Below are positions 1 to 7,370 of a stretch of DNA of 64,000 nucleotides, piece after piece; position 1 is the first letter of the stretch; every line of letters starts with the position of its first letter. The position numbers and the translations under genes were made by a program. The stretch covers positions 1 through 64,000 of the forward strand of contig NZ_BBJJ01000017.1 in NCBI RefSeq assembly GCF_000739815.1, given 5' to 3'. The notes under the pieces are model-generated. The model ran no database searches and was not told the origin of the DNA. It saw only the letters and a list, made by a program, of their open reading frames with translations. The DNA is from Paraburkholderia mimosarum LMG 23256 = NBRC 106338 (GTDB taxonomy: Bacteria; Pseudomonadota; Gammaproteobacteria; Burkholderiales; Burkholderiaceae).

Positions 1-192
1 ACGCTTAGATCGCTGCCCGCGCTTCTGGACTACGCTGATGGATCGCGCCGCAGGATACTGTGTGTCGCGATGCAGTTGCTGTGGATGGCGGACGGAGACG
101 CGAGGTCAGACGAGGAGCATGCCGATTTTGCGCAGGCTATGATCGCGCGAAGGCAACGCGGCGAGCCGGGATGCCCCGCTGCGACAAGTTCG

Positions 193-627
193 CTAGCGCA
201 TCATCTCGACCACCTCCCACGCTTGAAGGTGCGTATAGCGCTGCAGCATCCGGATATCTTTGTGGCCTGAGACCACCGATATGTGAATCGGGCTAAGAGA
301 CAATAGGGCGTAACGCGCGATGGCTGTGTACCGAAGGTCATGGAACCGCATATCGCGAAATCTTCAGTTTGCGCACGAGCCGAAGGCGCGTTCGATCACC
401 TCGGCGGACATCAAGCCCTCCCCACGCTTCAGACGATCCGGCGCGGCTGCGCGGCTGTCGCGAGCGGCATCGCGCGGTAAACCGTTTTTGCTCGCATGGA
501 GGCGCGCAACTTTTTTCGACCAGTCGATATCGGCCCACTTGAGCGCTGCTATCTCGCAATACCGCATTGCGGTCGCCAGCGCGAACTCGTTCATGTGGCG
601 GAACTGCCCGAGGTTGCCAAGAGAGAG
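193..627 (-). pseudogene. Tyrosine recombinase (phage-type integrase) catalytic-domain relic
   Basis: The frame is open from 627 down to a TAG at 193-195 apart from one TGA at 364-366. Before that stop it encodes FALATAMRYCEIAALKWAD, which carries the first catalytic Arg of tyrosine recombinases. After it come RFHDLRYTAIA (the HxxR box), GHKDIRMLQRYTH (second His position and nucleophilic Tyr) and a normal-looking C-terminus. Both halves share one frame, so a single nonsense change, not a frameshift, separates them. The N-terminal core-binding domain is missing: another in-frame stop lies at 628-630. It is probably the remains of the integrase of an island or prophage. No attachment site is visible inside the window. 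Confidence 0.8.
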
Positions 628-980
628 TCACGGACTACGGAGTTCTGCCGCGTCATAATCCGAACTGGTTGCCGCCCGCGCCCGCGATCAGCACAACCCT
701 TGTTCCTACACAAGCCTTCCTGTTAGCGGTGCATCGATTTTGTCACCGTTGCAACAATAATGTGCCAATCTGCGGTAGCTTGGCGTTCTGACAAACCCCC
801 AACCTTGCTGCACTTGGCTTGGGCCACGCGAACTAAATGTCTCAGCGACCGGTCAGAAGCAATACCCATCCGATGCACATCGGTCAGCAGTCGGCCACAA
901 CCGGTCGATCGACAGCGATTCAGGCATCGCTGTCGATCCATTACTGCCCGCCGTGATGTCCGTGAGTCTCGGCCACAATC
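628..980. other. Gap, no gene recognised
   Basis: This stretch lies between the integrase relic and the four-cysteine protein gene. Several frames are open on both strands, but none gives a recognisable protein and none looks like the missing integrase N-terminus. I treat it as decayed island sequence. Confidence 0.4.
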
Positions 981-1283
981 ATGCTCAAACTCGCCTATCT
1001 GTTTGTCTCCATCACGCTCGCCGCCCCGCTCTCGACCCCTGTGTACGGTAGTGATAATCCAGACTACGATCAATGCATCCTGCGTTCGTTGGGAAACAGT
1101 CAGAGCAGCTTTGCGGCACAACAAATCAGCAACTCTTGCAACGCGCTTTACAGAAACGGTGCCATGCTGTTGCCCCGCGAAAGAGCGTATCACCTGTGTG
1201 TCCTGCAAAATGTGCAAACCGTGAGAGGAGCATTTGCGGTCAACGAGATACTGCATGCATGCCGACGTCAAAATCGCATGTAG
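981..1283 (+). CDS. Small secreted four-cysteine protein with internal duplication
   Basis: A 100-residue protein. Residues 1-23 form a probable Sec signal peptide: Lys3, a hydrophobic stretch, then a VYGS-type cleavage region. The mature part has four cysteines at 32, 53, 73 and 94, spaced 21, 20 and 21. They form two similar halves, each starting YxxC (YDQC, YHLC) and ending in a second Cys after 20 residues, so two disulphide-linked helical hairpins are likely. The pattern resembles small four-cysteine periplasmic proteins of the VF_A0006 type, but this is from memory only. No strong ribosome-binding site precedes the ATG. It appears to be a lone gene in the island. Function is unknown. 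Confidence 0.6.
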   Translation: MLKLAYLFVSITLAAPLSTPVYGSDNPDYDQCILRSLGNSQSSFAAQQISNSCNALYRNGAMLLPRERAYHLCVLQNVQTVRGAFAVNEILHACRRQNRM

Positions 1284-1790
1284 GACTGACATCGTTGACG
1301 ATTGCAGCACGTGACATTCGCACGATCTTAATGTTGATCGCGTTCATTGCACTTGCCCCGTCGAGACGTGACGTGACGCTCGCGTAAACTGCCGCTTCCC
1401 GAAAATGCCAAGGTCTGCTTCATGTCATAGAATCAAACCGCCGGCGCGCTACGGTGCTCCGGCTGAGCATGGCGCATCATGAGGGGTCTTCCGGCGAAGC
1501 TCCGACAATTGACGCAATGCGCCCGAGCGCAACGTCAAGCGCACTTCTAATCCAATGACGGCTTCGGGGGCTCGTTGGCGTTTGCAGTCAGCAAGGATCA
1601 GTACGTCATACGGCCCGTTGTTACGCACGTGCGACGATCGCAGACGTTCGTCGGGAATATCCAGTATTCGTTTCTTCGAGGATCGGATCGGGACATCGTA
1701 TAGAGTTCTCATTGGATTCGACGCCGAAGGAAGTCTCGCTGGAAGCCTCCGAGAAAGAACTGGGGTGCCTTTGCGTCGGCAGTGAACTAT
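1284..1790. other. Gap; possible nuclease-like fragment, otherwise nothing recognised
   Basis: The stretch between the four-cysteine gene and the IS-split gene. The only suggestive piece is a minus-strand open frame at 1449-1712 whose middle reads PYDVLILADCKRQRAP. The D-x(n)-DCK arrangement recalls the core of restriction-endonuclease-fold domains, but the fragment is short, with no catalytic context before it and no clear ribosome-binding site. It is recorded as a fragment at best. Confidence 0.25.
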
Positions 1791-2217
1791 CTACCGAGTA
1801 ATATTAAGAGTAATGTCTCGCGTCTGACAGGTTAACAACGGCGTACAGACTTGAATGGAAACGGAAGACTGCTTTATAACCGCGTTAGTCCGACATTCAA
1901 CCGTAACACCGTAGGAAATCGGCATAGTCGGCTGCTTGTAGGCGACGTACGGCCCCGGTGTTGCCTTACACCACGCATCCGGTGAATTCGTGAACACGCT
2001 CATGTTCCCGCGTATGCTCGATGTGATCCAAAGAGCAGTGGGGATGTCAACGGTTGACGCGTATTTAGCGCTTACCGGCGACGGAGCCACGATTGCAACC
2101 TGTTCACAGTTGCACTGTATGGTGCGGTCGGGTATTCCCTGTGGCAAAACGGCAGGTGCAGCAGATCCTGACACTGCATATACGACTTGAAAAATACTTG
2201 ATTTTCTATCGATTTTC
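1791..2217 (-). pseudogene. Small cysteine-rich protein gene, split by IS66 after codon 3 (main part)
   Basis: Removing the IS66 element and one copy of its 8-bp target duplication restores an unbroken frame. It starts at a GTG at 4674-4676 with an AGGAG box at 4683-4687 (6-nt spacing), then runs VKI-DRKSSIFQVVYAVSG and continues here to a TAG at 1791-1793. The rebuilt protein is about 144 residues. It has a basic start, a hydrophobic segment that could be a weak signal peptide, and six cysteines, including CNC near the start and a CTPLLTC pair near the end. The rest is rich in Thr, Ser and Val, suggesting an exported beta-rich protein. No family was recognised. The element cuts it off from its ribosome-binding site, so it is probably silent. 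Confidence 0.6.
2210..2217. repeat. Target-site duplication, left copy (CGATTTTC)
   Basis: The 8 bases directly outside the left IS66 end match exactly the 8 bases outside the right end (4667-4674). Eight-bp duplications are the norm for IS66-family insertion. Confidence 0.95.
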
Positions 2218-2240
2218 GTAAGCACCCGGTGAAGGCATCC
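2218..2240 (+). repeat. IS66 left terminal inverted repeat
   Basis: Starts GTAAGCACCCGGTGAAGGCA. It matches the reverse complement of 4644-4666 at 19 of 23 positions, including the first 12. It lies just beyond the tnpC stop. Confidence 0.9.
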
Positions 2241-2260
2241 CCGGGCGTCCTCGCCGTAAA

Positions 2261-3793
2261 TCAAACGGCGGCAGGCGCCCAGCGATGCGGTAGAAGCGCG
2301 GCGATGTCGTCGGCTCGATGGGTGGGCAATCGATTGAGGACGTCGTTCAAATAGACGTAGGGATCATGGCCGTTGAGCTGCGCGGATCGAATCAGGCTCA
2401 TGATCGCCGCAGCGCGTTCTCCAGCGCGCAACGAACCGGCAAACAACCAGTTCGACCGACTGATGGCCCAAGGACGGATCTGGTTCTCGAGCCAGTTGTT
2501 ATCAATGGGCACGTGCCCGTCGTCCAGATAACGCGTGAACGCCTCCCAGCGCCTGAGGCTGTAGTCGAGCGCTTTGGCGATCGCCGATCCCTCGGAGACG
2601 AGTTTGCGTTGGGCGAGCATCCATTGATGTAACGCATCGGCGATCGGCCGAGCGCGCTCCTGGCGCACTTCCCGTCGGTGATCAGACGTGATCTCTGCAA
2701 CATCGCGCTCGACCGCGTAAAGTTCGCCGAAGTATTTCAGCGCCTGCTCGGCGATTGCACTCTTGTTGCTGGCGTGCAGCTCAAAGAACTTGCGTCTTGC
2801 ATGGGCAACACATGCGATCTCGGTGATGCCCAACTCAAATCCGGCCTTGTAGCCGCTATGATCGTCACAAACCAGCTTGCCGCGCCAGTTGCCGAGGAAC
2901 TTGCGAGCATGTTCGCCCGCGCGGCTATCGGCGAACTCGTAGACGACGGCGCGCACGTCGGCGAACTGCGTCGTCGCGTATGCCCATACATACGCACGCT
3001 GCGTCTTTCCTTTGCCGGGAACGAGCATTTGCACCGGCGTCTCGTCGGCGTGCAGCACATCGTGCTGGAGAAGCACTTCGCGAAGCGCGTCGACCAGCGG
3101 CTGTAATCGCACGCCGCATGTGCCGACCCACTCACCGAGCGTTGACTGGGGGATGGCCAGACCCGCGCGTTCAAAGATGCGTTCTTGACGGTACAGCGGT
3201 AAGTGATCGCCGTACTTGGCGACCAACACTTGGGCGAGCAACCCGACGGTGGGAATGCCCTTGTCGATCACATGGGGAGGAACGGGTGCCTGAATCAGCG
3301 TCTCGCACGCCTTGCAGGCCCATTTACCGCGGATGTGACGCTCAACCGTGAACACGCCGGGCGTATAGTCCAGCTTCTCGCTGATGTCCTCGCCGATCCG
3401 CACACGCTGGCAGCCGCAGGCACAGGTGATGTCGTCGGGTTCATGGTGGATGTCGGTACGCGGCAAGTGTGCCGGTAACGGCGCACGCTTGGGCTGCTGG
3501 CGCTGCTTGTCCTCAGGCGTATTCGACTGCAGCTGCTCGAGCTCAACTTCGAGTGCGGCCAGGTCGGCGTCGATGGCTTCGTTGAGCAAGCTCATCTGCT
3601 CGACGTTCAGTTGCTCGCTGCGTTTGCCGAAATGCAGGCGCCTGAGCGTAGCAATCTCGTGCGTGAGCTGGTCGATACGCGTCTGGCGGTAGCGCAGTTC
3701 CCGCTCGTTCTCGCCAACCTGAGCCATCAACTGCGCAGCCAGCGTGCGCAGTTCGTCGGGACTCATGGCGTCGAGATTGGCGGATAGGTTCAT
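2261..3793 (-). CDS. tnpC: IS66-family transposase TnpC
   Basis: The 510-residue DDE transposase of the element. A leucine-rich coiled coil (about residues 20-90) is followed by a Cys/His metal-binding segment with CACGC near 124-128 and the family hallmark RIGEDISEKLDY. The catalytic acidic residues are visible in LHADETP (Asp250), VCDDHSGY (Asp310/311) and DNNWLENQIRPWA (Glu436). The C-terminus includes the usual LFAGS and DPYVYLNDVL segments. The ATG at 3791-3793 was chosen because MNLSANLDAMSPDELR matches usual TnpC starts; upstream in-frame codons are not needed. No frameshift is present, so it should be active. Confidence 0.95.
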   Translation of the reverse strand: MNLSANLDAMSPDELRTLAAQLMAQVGENERELRYRQTRIDQLTHEIATLRRLHFGKRSEQLNVEQMSLLNEAIDADLAALEVELEQLQSNTPEDKQRQQPKRAPLPAHLPRTDIHHEPDDITCACGCQRVRIGEDISEKLDYTPGVFTVERHIRGKWACKACETLIQAPVPPHVIDKGIPTVGLLAQVLVAKYGDHLPLYRQERIFERAGLAIPQSTLGEWVGTCGVRLQPLVDALREVLLQHDVLHADETPVQMLVPGKGKTQRAYVWAYATTQFADVRAVVYEFADSRAGEHARKFLGNWRGKLVCDDHSGYKAGFELGITEIACVAHARRKFFELHASNKSAIAEQALKYFGELYAVERDVAEITSDHRREVRQERARPIADALHQWMLAQRKLVSEGSAIAKALDYSLRRWEAFTRYLDDGHVPIDNNWLENQIRPWAISRSNWLFAGSLRAGERAAAIMSLIRSAQLNGHDPYVYLNDVLNRLPTHRADDIAALLPHRWAPAAV

Positions 3794-3855
3794 GCGGGCA
3801 GTCTGCCAGAACCCACCGCGCCTCGGAAGCAAGCCAGTTTACGGCTTTAGGGACA

Positions 3856-4191
3856 TTACACGACCGTGATCGCGTGATCGTGGGCAAGCGTGCGCCAGGG
3901 CAGCCCCATCACCAGCGCCTGCAATTGCTCGGGATTGAGCGCGGTGGCGATCATCAGCTCCCCATTCGTCCAGACGAACCGCCCCTTGTTCAGACGCCGA
4001 GCGGCCAGCCAGATACCCAAACCGTCATAGACGAGCACCTTCATCCGCGTCGAGTTCTTGTTGGCGAACAAATACGCGTGATGCGGGCGCGCCGCGCCGA
4101 AGACCTTGACGACACGCGCGAGGATCGTCTCCGTGCCGGCGCGCATATCCAGCGGTTCGGTCGCCAGCCAAATCGCCTCGATGCGAATCAC
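3856..4191 (-). CDS. tnpB: IS66-family accessory protein TnpB
   Basis: A 111-residue accessory protein of IS66 elements. It shows the family signature IRIEAIWLATEPLDMRAGTE, then HHAYLFANKNSTRMKVLVYD and a GRFVW segment. I place the start at the GTG at 4189-4191. That codon overlaps the tnpA stop as GTGA, implying translational coupling, and the first residues then match the usual MIRIEA start. Its biochemical role is unclear, but IS66 elements that carry it need it for transposition. Confidence 0.9.
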   Translation of the reverse strand: MIRIEAIWLATEPLDMRAGTETILARVVKVFGAARPHHAYLFANKNSTRMKVLVYDGLGIWLAARRLNKGRFVWTNGELMIATALNPEQLQALVMGLPWRTLAHDHAITVV

Positions 4192-4580
4192 CGCAGCCAG
4201 CCTTGCAGCCATGCGCCGCAGTCGCCCGCGGCCGACAACGGCCAACGCACCGTGATCGTCGTCGCCCCACGGCGCACTTCCACCTCGATTGCGCCGGACG
4301 CTGGCGCGGCACTCAGAGGCGCAGGGAGTTGCAACGGAACAAATTCAGCCGGCGACACATCGGTTGAATGGCTTGCTTGCGTACCGCCTTGGCGCTTGGC
4401 TTGCCGGGTAATCCAACTGCGGACCAAATTGGCATTGAGACGGTAGTGCAGCGCTACCGCTGCGATCGACACGTGCGGCTGCATCGCCGCACGCATCACT
4501 TCCGCCTTGAATTCTTTGCTATGCCGGCGGCGCCGAACCGGCTGCACCGCGCCTTCGGGATTCGTTGCGAGTTCTTCCAT
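4188..4580 (-). CDS. tnpA: IS66-family protein TnpA
   Basis: 130 residues from the ATG at 4578-4580. The N-terminal half contains RRRRHSKEFKAEVMRAA and VSIAAVALHYRLNANLVRSW, the helix-turn-helix expected of IS66 TnpA. The C-terminal half is less conserved. It overlaps tnpB by four bases. It is the first gene of the element and sits just inside the right end, next to a 12-bp inverted repeat at 4589-4615. Confidence 0.9.
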   Translation of the reverse strand: MEELATNPEGAVQPVRRRRHSKEFKAEVMRAAMQPHVSIAAVALHYRLNANLVRSWITRQAKRQGGTQASHSTDVSPAEFVPLQLPAPLSAAPASGAIEVEVRRGATTITVRWPLSAAGDCGAWLQGWLR

Positions 4581-4588
4581 CGTGTACA

Positions 4589-4615
4589 CGTGTCCATTAA
4601 AAGTTAATGGACACG
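4589..4615. repeat. Inverted repeat in the tnpA leader of IS66
   Basis: CGTGTCCATT and AATGGACACG form a 10-bp palindrome, extended to 12 bp by AA/TT, around a 3-nt loop. It lies between the right end of the element and the tnpA start. It could be an operator or a hairpin limiting read-in from outside transcription. Confidence 0.6.
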
Positions 4616-4643
4616 ATGCTCGCGTTAGAACACTTGGGCTTCA

Positions 4644-4666
4644 AGGTGCCTTTGCCGGGTGCTTAC
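4644..4666 (-). repeat. IS66 right terminal inverted repeat
   Basis: On the minus strand it reads GTAAGCACCCGGCAAAGGCA, matching the left end in its first 12 bases and at 19 of 23 overall. Base 4666 is the outer end. Confidence 0.9.
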
Positions 4667-4674
4667 CGATTTTC
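4667..4674. repeat. Target-site duplication, right copy (CGATTTTC)
   Basis: Identical to 2210-2217. Its last base, 4674, belongs to the GTG start codon (4674-4676) of the interrupted gene; the matching ribosome-binding site AGGAG is at 4683-4687 on the minus strand. Confidence 0.95.
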
Positions 4675-4685
4675 ACAAGCATCTC

Positions 4686-5260
4686 CTATAGAAGTGTCAG
4701 TGCGGCGTCCGAGACACGAGTGAACTGCTCGGGATATGTCTTCGCCGATCAACCGCGTGACTTTTCCGCACAGTGGCCAGCACGGATCGAGTTCGAGCGA
4801 ATGCTCTTCGCACGACGCATGGCATGACAGCGCCTCCTGCGGCGACGCGTTGACGCTAGACGTACTCGCGATCGATACGTGGACTCGGCATACATTGGCG
4901 ACGCTGCGCCGGGCAGCGAGGTCCTCAAGCTCGGTTTCGAGCCGAGCGATCTGCCGGTTAAGCACTCGATCTCGAGTTCCCTGTCGGCCATGTCCCGCAG
5001 CAACCGCTCGATCTCACCCTCCGTTCGGCAAGCGACGCGCCAGGCCTGAAGCGCGCGGACACCCTCAGGGAGATGCGCGCCGTTCGACATGAGGCGCAGT
5101 TTGCGAGGCCTCAGCGCGGTACAACATCGACAGCGCCGCAGTGCGGCGCGGTTGCCGCCAGCCGATGCCCTCAAGCAATATCGACAAGTTGACTGGAGGT
5201 CGGGAAAACCTTCCGCCACAGGTCTGCGGCCTGATGAAACTCCCTCGCTCCAACCGTTTC
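4686..5260 (-). pseudogene. Decayed IS66-family element (tnpB tail and tnpC N-terminal part)
   Basis: Reading leftward from about 5260, one frame gives VNLSILLEGIGWRQPRRT, which corresponds to the C-terminal end of IS66 TnpB. Next comes a TnpC-like coiled coil, split between two frames (GEIERLLRDMADRELEIE, then LNRQIARLETELEDLAA). It is followed by EEHSLELDPCWPLCGK and RLIGEDIS, the TnpC cysteine/GED segment. A third frame then carries it to a TAG at 4686-4688. At least two frameshifts are needed and the catalytic region is absent. It differs clearly from the intact element next to it. Confidence 0.6.
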
Positions 5261-5270
5261 GTGAGAGTCT

Positions 5271-5870
5271 AGAGCCCTGCTTTCTCAGTTATCCAAAGTA
5301 TTCTCACGAGATCGCCGCCGGCGCACACCTTAGATGAAGACGTTGCCGTCCAGCGGGTATCTCAGCGTCGACAATACCGTCGACTCTAACCGCTTCCCGG
5401 CCGATCCGAACTTCGATTGAACCAGCGGGCACAGCTGGCATCACGATCGGAGGCTCCGGCAGACGCACGAGGTTCATTGACCGATGATGCCTCCCTCACG
5501 ATCATCACCGAAACGAGTCGCACCGCCTCGGCTTGCTGTTCAGCCAGATACCGGCGTCGCCCCGTAACTACACGCTCGCGTTCAAGACGTTCTCTCGGGT
5601 CAATCTGGGGATTGACACCCTTGGCTCGGAAGCTTCCATCGCGATGGCGATGGCGACGTCGGAATGGCGGATTATGGTTCGTGCGACATTTAGGGCTGCC
5701 AGGCGCTCGGATCTGACAAAGTGGTGCCCGTCACTTCGAAAACATGGGCAGCAATTTGATGCCGATCCCTGTGGCTGTCTACGACGGCAGCCGCGAGCCG
5801 CTTACCTTTGGATGCAGAGAATTCGGACTAACGTTGCCCGCGAATTTCGTATGCGCTAACTGTGACTTTA
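5271..5870. other. Gap with unrecognised coding-like fragments
   Basis: A plus-strand frame at 5533-5859 begins MLFSQIPASPRNYTLAFKTF, and an alternative plus frame after 5716 reads RHFENMGSNLMPIPVAVYD. The two look like parts of one decayed gene with a frameshift and a stop (5714-5716). I do not recognise the family. No ribosome-binding site or conserved motif supports a working gene. Confidence 0.3.
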
Positions 5871-6040
5871 TTATGCCGCTGTGCGGGCGTGGCAGTTTTG
5901 TTCAAATTGCACTGGACTGACGTAGCTCAATGTCGAGTGCAGACGCCCGTGATTGTAGAAGCGCAACAGTCGATCAACTCTTCCATCGCTTCGCGGCGCA
6001 ACGCGCTGACCGTGAATATGCGCCCGCTTCAGCACCGAAC
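5871..6040 (-). pseudogene. IS3-family transposase C-terminal relic
   Basis: The minus strand gives REAMEELID, then, after a one-base deletion, LRFYNHGRLHSTLSYVSPVQ followed by FEQN and a stop at 5871-5873. FYNxxRxHSTLxYxSPxxFE is the hallmark C-terminal motif of IS3-family OrfB (DDE) transposases. The upstream catalytic domain is not recognisable and no terminal repeats were found. This is an old fragment. Confidence 0.7.
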
Positions 6041-6239
6041 GTCAAACGGTTGCGACTGTTGTCGATTGATCTCGACCATATCGAAGGAGGCACGTCACCG
6101 ACCTGATGGCTGACGGTGACGGACGCCTCTGATCCTCTACCACTGTCACGGCGACGCCCGCCCGTAACCCGCCCACGACGGCACCCCGCATCGACTACCG
6201 GGTCATTGGCATCAGACGTGCCCATTCCATATTTGTTTC

Positions 6240-6705
6240 GGCCGTAATGTGCACACGCGAACGCAACTCGGGGTTCGCTCCGGCAATCGCCATGATCGCC
6301 ATTCCCCGAGCTTGCGCGCCTCCTCGTCAGTGAACGGGATATTGGAATGTTCCCTGCCTAGTTTGGTCCTCCGCTGGAACTGGCGATGTTGCTCGCCGTT
6401 GCTGCACCCTGGCTGCGACCGGTACATACGGCGTCTTGTCAACAAAGTATCCGTTTTGATCGAGCGTGATGAACTGGCCCTCACGAACCCCATAGACGGT
6501 CGGCTTCTGTCCAGCGCTCGCTTTTGCCAGCTTTGCGGCGCGCAGAAGCGAAATGTTCAGGTTCGCGGCGAATCTTGGCCCCCGCGCTCCAGGCGTATCA
6601 ATTCGATTTGGGAACATGTTTGCGGGCATGGCGCACGCTTTACGAGACCCCGCTCCTTGTCTATGAAGGCTTTGATGGCGGCGGTTTGGACGAAGTACTT
6701 CGCAT
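6240..6705 (-). pseudogene. Degenerate reading frames, unknown protein
   Basis: Minus-strand segments in different frames look protein-like: YAKYFVQTAAIKAFIDKERG near 6620-6680, then NISLLRAAKLAKASAGQKPT and VYGVREGQFITLDQNGYFVD near 6430-6560, then IPFTDEEARKLGEW near 6310-6350. They probably derive from one gene broken by frameshifts. I do not recognise it. There is nothing clear between 6041 and 6240. Confidence 0.3.
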
Positions 6706-6739
6706 AAAAGGCCTCGTTGCGCAAGCAACGAGGCCTTTT
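6706..6739. terminator. Perfect 15-bp hairpin, probable bidirectional terminator
   Basis: AAAAGGCCTCGTTGC and its exact complement flank a GCAA loop. A-tracts and T-tracts at the two ends give U-runs in both directions. It separates the decayed island from the conserved chromosome and lies just past the end of the DUF2214 gene (6825). Confidence 0.85.
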
Positions 6740-6824
6740 AGTTTGCGGGGGCAAGCACCTGCTCGCCATGGGAGCGGGCTGGTCGGTAGATTCCCCAAGG
6801 TCCCCCGACCGACCGAACCTCTCA

Positions 6825-7289
6825 CTACTCGCCGCCCATGTCGAGCCCGACACCGCGCGCCATGCCCGTTGCGGCGAAGACCATCACGACAACCAGGAGC
6901 GTCTGCCACCGGCCGATACGGGCATACTTCGCCGCCCCGGTCAAATCGGGCACGTCGCCCCGGCGCACAGCGAGCCGCCAGCGCAGCAGCGCCATCATCG
7001 GTGCGATCTCCAGCAGAAAGATCAGGACAAGCGCCCCCATCTTCACGTGAAAGAGCGGCTCGTGGAGGTAGTACGCGGCACCCTTCTCGAAGCCGCCGAA
7101 CGCTCGCATCGCGCCAGTCACGATCAGCACGAGCGCGGAGCCGCCCCAGCCATTGTCGGCGCTGAAAATCACGGGCAGGTCCTCGGTGGAGGTGCAGCGG
7201 CGCAGCCCGCGCGTGCGGCGCAGAATCGAGGCGAGCGCAAATCCGAAGGCAAGCAGGTGAATGGCGGCGAGCAACCAGCGTGTGAGCAT
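6825..7289 (-). CDS. DUF2214 family membrane protein
   Basis: 154 residues from the ATG at 7287-7289, preceded by AAGGAG at good spacing; the longer in-frame extension lacks such a site. Four hydrophobic segments are visible, near residues 3-20, 47-62, 80-100 and 128-145. Conserved-looking parts include the N-terminal RWLLAAIHLLAFGFALAS and NGWGGSALVLIVTGAMRA with FHVKMGALVLIFLLE. Length and layout fit the DUF2214 family of small inner-membrane proteins, whose function is unknown. It precedes the 6706-6739 terminator and is apparently a single-gene unit. Confidence 0.75.
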   Translation of the reverse strand: MLTRWLLAAIHLLAFGFALASILRRTRGLRRCTSTEDLPVIFSADNGWGGSALVLIVTGAMRAFGGFEKGAAYYLHEPLFHVKMGALVLIFLLEIAPMMALLRWRLAVRRGDVPDLTGAAKYARIGRWQTLLVVVMVFAATGMARGVGLDMGGE

Positions 7290-7370
7290 TGCGACTCCTT
7301 CGGGTGAACGACAGGAACGGCAAGCAACGGTAAACACTCGAGCACGGACGCAGCGAAGGCGGCCCGTGCG

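Larger units (their letters stand above)
2218..4666 (-). mobile_element. Complete IS66-family insertion sequence (2449 bp)
   Basis: The ends begin GTAAGCACCCGG on both sides, forming imperfect inverted repeats (19 of 23 positions match: 2218-2240 and 4644-4666), flanked by a perfect 8-bp duplication. Inside are intact tnpA, tnpB and tnpC in standard order on the minus strand. Length, end sequence and gene content are typical of the family. Intact genes and an unmutated duplication point to recent insertion and possible current mobility. It sits just beside a much older IS66 relic (4686-5260) and splits a small cysteine-rich gene. Confidence 0.95.
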
